Part shown: piece by piece, positions 63,487 to 64,000 of the stretch | Layout of the letters: every line of letters starts with the position of its first letter | Numbering within the stretch: position 1 is the stretch's first letter | Made by a program: the position numbers and the translations under genes | The notes under the pieces: generated by a model | Database searches by the model: none | What the model saw: only the letters and a program-made list of their open reading frames with translations | Told to the model about the DNA's origin: nothing | Assembly: GCF_023283985.1 (NCBI RefSeq) | Contig: NZ_JAKIKU010000004.1 | Location: forward strand, 310,001-374,000 | Direction of reading: 5' to 3' | DNA: 64,000 nt | From: Shewanella electrodiphila | Lineage (GTDB): Bacteria; Pseudomonadota; Gammaproteobacteria; Enterobacterales; Shewanellaceae

Positions 63487-63720
63487 TTGAATGCCTCAAG
63501 CGGAAATTAATGTCGTCACATTGCAGTTGTTATCATTCGCAATGTCATTGATATTGTATAGCCTACCTTAATTTTAGCGTAAAAACGGAATATCACCTTT
63601 TACGAATGGAATAATGGTGAATGACACAAGGTTTACTCCACTTAATCTCACAAATATAGCTCACAAATATATTACATAAAGCTATATTTTAAAAACAAAA
63701 ATCATGTTTTAAGCATAAAA

Positions 63721-63745
63721 AAAAGCAGCGTTATTAGCTGCTTTT
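63721..63745 (-). terminator. Terminator of the edge gene
   Basis: AAAAGCAGC and GCTGCTTTT form a 9-bp stem with a 7-base loop. On the minus strand a run of T residues follows. It lies 27 bp past the stop of the last gene. Confidence 0.88.
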
Positions 63746-63771
63746 TATCATCAATAACGCTGATGAGCTTA

Positions 63772-64000
63772 TTAATTTAGCTTACTACTTTCATAAGTGT
63801 GGCACATCTGTTGAGCTTGTTCTTCGTTATACTCACGTAGTCCGCTTAACACTAAAGTTTTCACTCCACTGCCGATCACTTTGCCTTCGCTTTTTAACGC
63901 AAATTGCAATGTCACATCACCACGCTTACCGTTAATCTCCATGTGCTGCTCTACTAACTCTAAGCTCATTTCAGTGAACTCAAACGTGTCTAAATGAAAC
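63772..64000 (-). CDS. Hypothetical protein, 5' end beyond the window
   Basis: The frame is open upstream of the ATG at 63969 all the way to base 64000 (residues FHLDTFEFTE precede that Met), so the gene is cut by the window edge. About 76 residues are visible. They form beta-type strands (GDVTLQFALKSEGKVIGSGVKTLVLSG) followed by a helix (EEQAQQMCHTYES). I do not recognise the family. A strong terminator follows. Confidence 0.7.
   Translation of the reverse strand, partial: FHLDTFEFTEMSLELVEQHMEINGKRGDVTLQFALKSEGKVIGSGVKTLVLSGLREYNEEQAQQMCHTYESSKLN

Overview
The window reads as a chromosomal segment of a marine gammaproteobacterium, most consistent with Shewanella. Reasons: Shewanella-like protein sequences throughout, the order mpl-ubiX-hpt, prfB-lysS with a programmed frameshift, a fused GltD-type/FdhF formate dehydrogenase, moderate-to-low GC, and many TTG/GTG starts. 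It is mostly core chromosome with accessory genes between. I see no rRNA, tRNA, CRISPR array or intact transposase gene.

Layout. 1-9.8 kb: a truncated 2-oxoglutarate oxygenase-like gene, then a minus-strand block with dbpA, pirin, an SMI1/KNR4 protein, a MerC-domain protein, the YadGH-type ABC exporter and the mpl-ubiX-hpt operon. 10-14.3 kb: a secreted GH9 glucanase, an AzlCD amino-acid exporter and a bacterial voltage-gated sodium-type channel. 14.6-17.6 kb: a two-gene operon of a WYL-domain regulator and a second, divergent FtsZ, with a divergent MarR gene. 17.8-20.9 kb: Fur-type iron acquisition (TonB receptor plus PiuC). 21-30 kb: a phosphate-scavenging region with PhoX, a tandem pair of PhoA-family alkaline phosphatases and an RhlE-type helicase. 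30.3-30.6 kb: a MITE. 31-42.5 kb: surface and secreted proteins (an OMP with its LysR regulator, lipoproteins, an OmpA-like protein, an esterase) plus rluF. 42.5-46.3 kb: pyrC, a D15-like barrel protein and a PQQ-type sugar dehydrogenase. 46.3-47.7 kb: two tandem, highly structured non-coding elements of about 560 bp. 47.8-57.1 kb: prfB-lysS, a chemoreceptor and the formate dehydrogenase. 57.4-61.9 kb: metal and oxyanion efflux (a Mn exporter behind a yybP-ykoY riboswitch, a CDF transporter, a MarR regulator, ChrA, OhrR). 62-64 kb: small secreted or envelope proteins and a gene cut by the window edge.

How they work together. The strongest unexplained module is the WYL regulator followed 31 bp later by an FtsZ paralog. 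The paralog keeps the catalytic T7 loop but has Arg where FtsZ normally has the guanine-contacting Asp. The best-supported unannotated RNA is the manganese riboswitch in front of the GDT1-family exporter. Other regulatory inferences are a Fur site for the TonB receptor, a Pho box for the phosphatase operon, a repeated 18-bp motif that ties the LysR gene to the neighbouring OMP gene, and paired palindromes in front of the CDF transporter.
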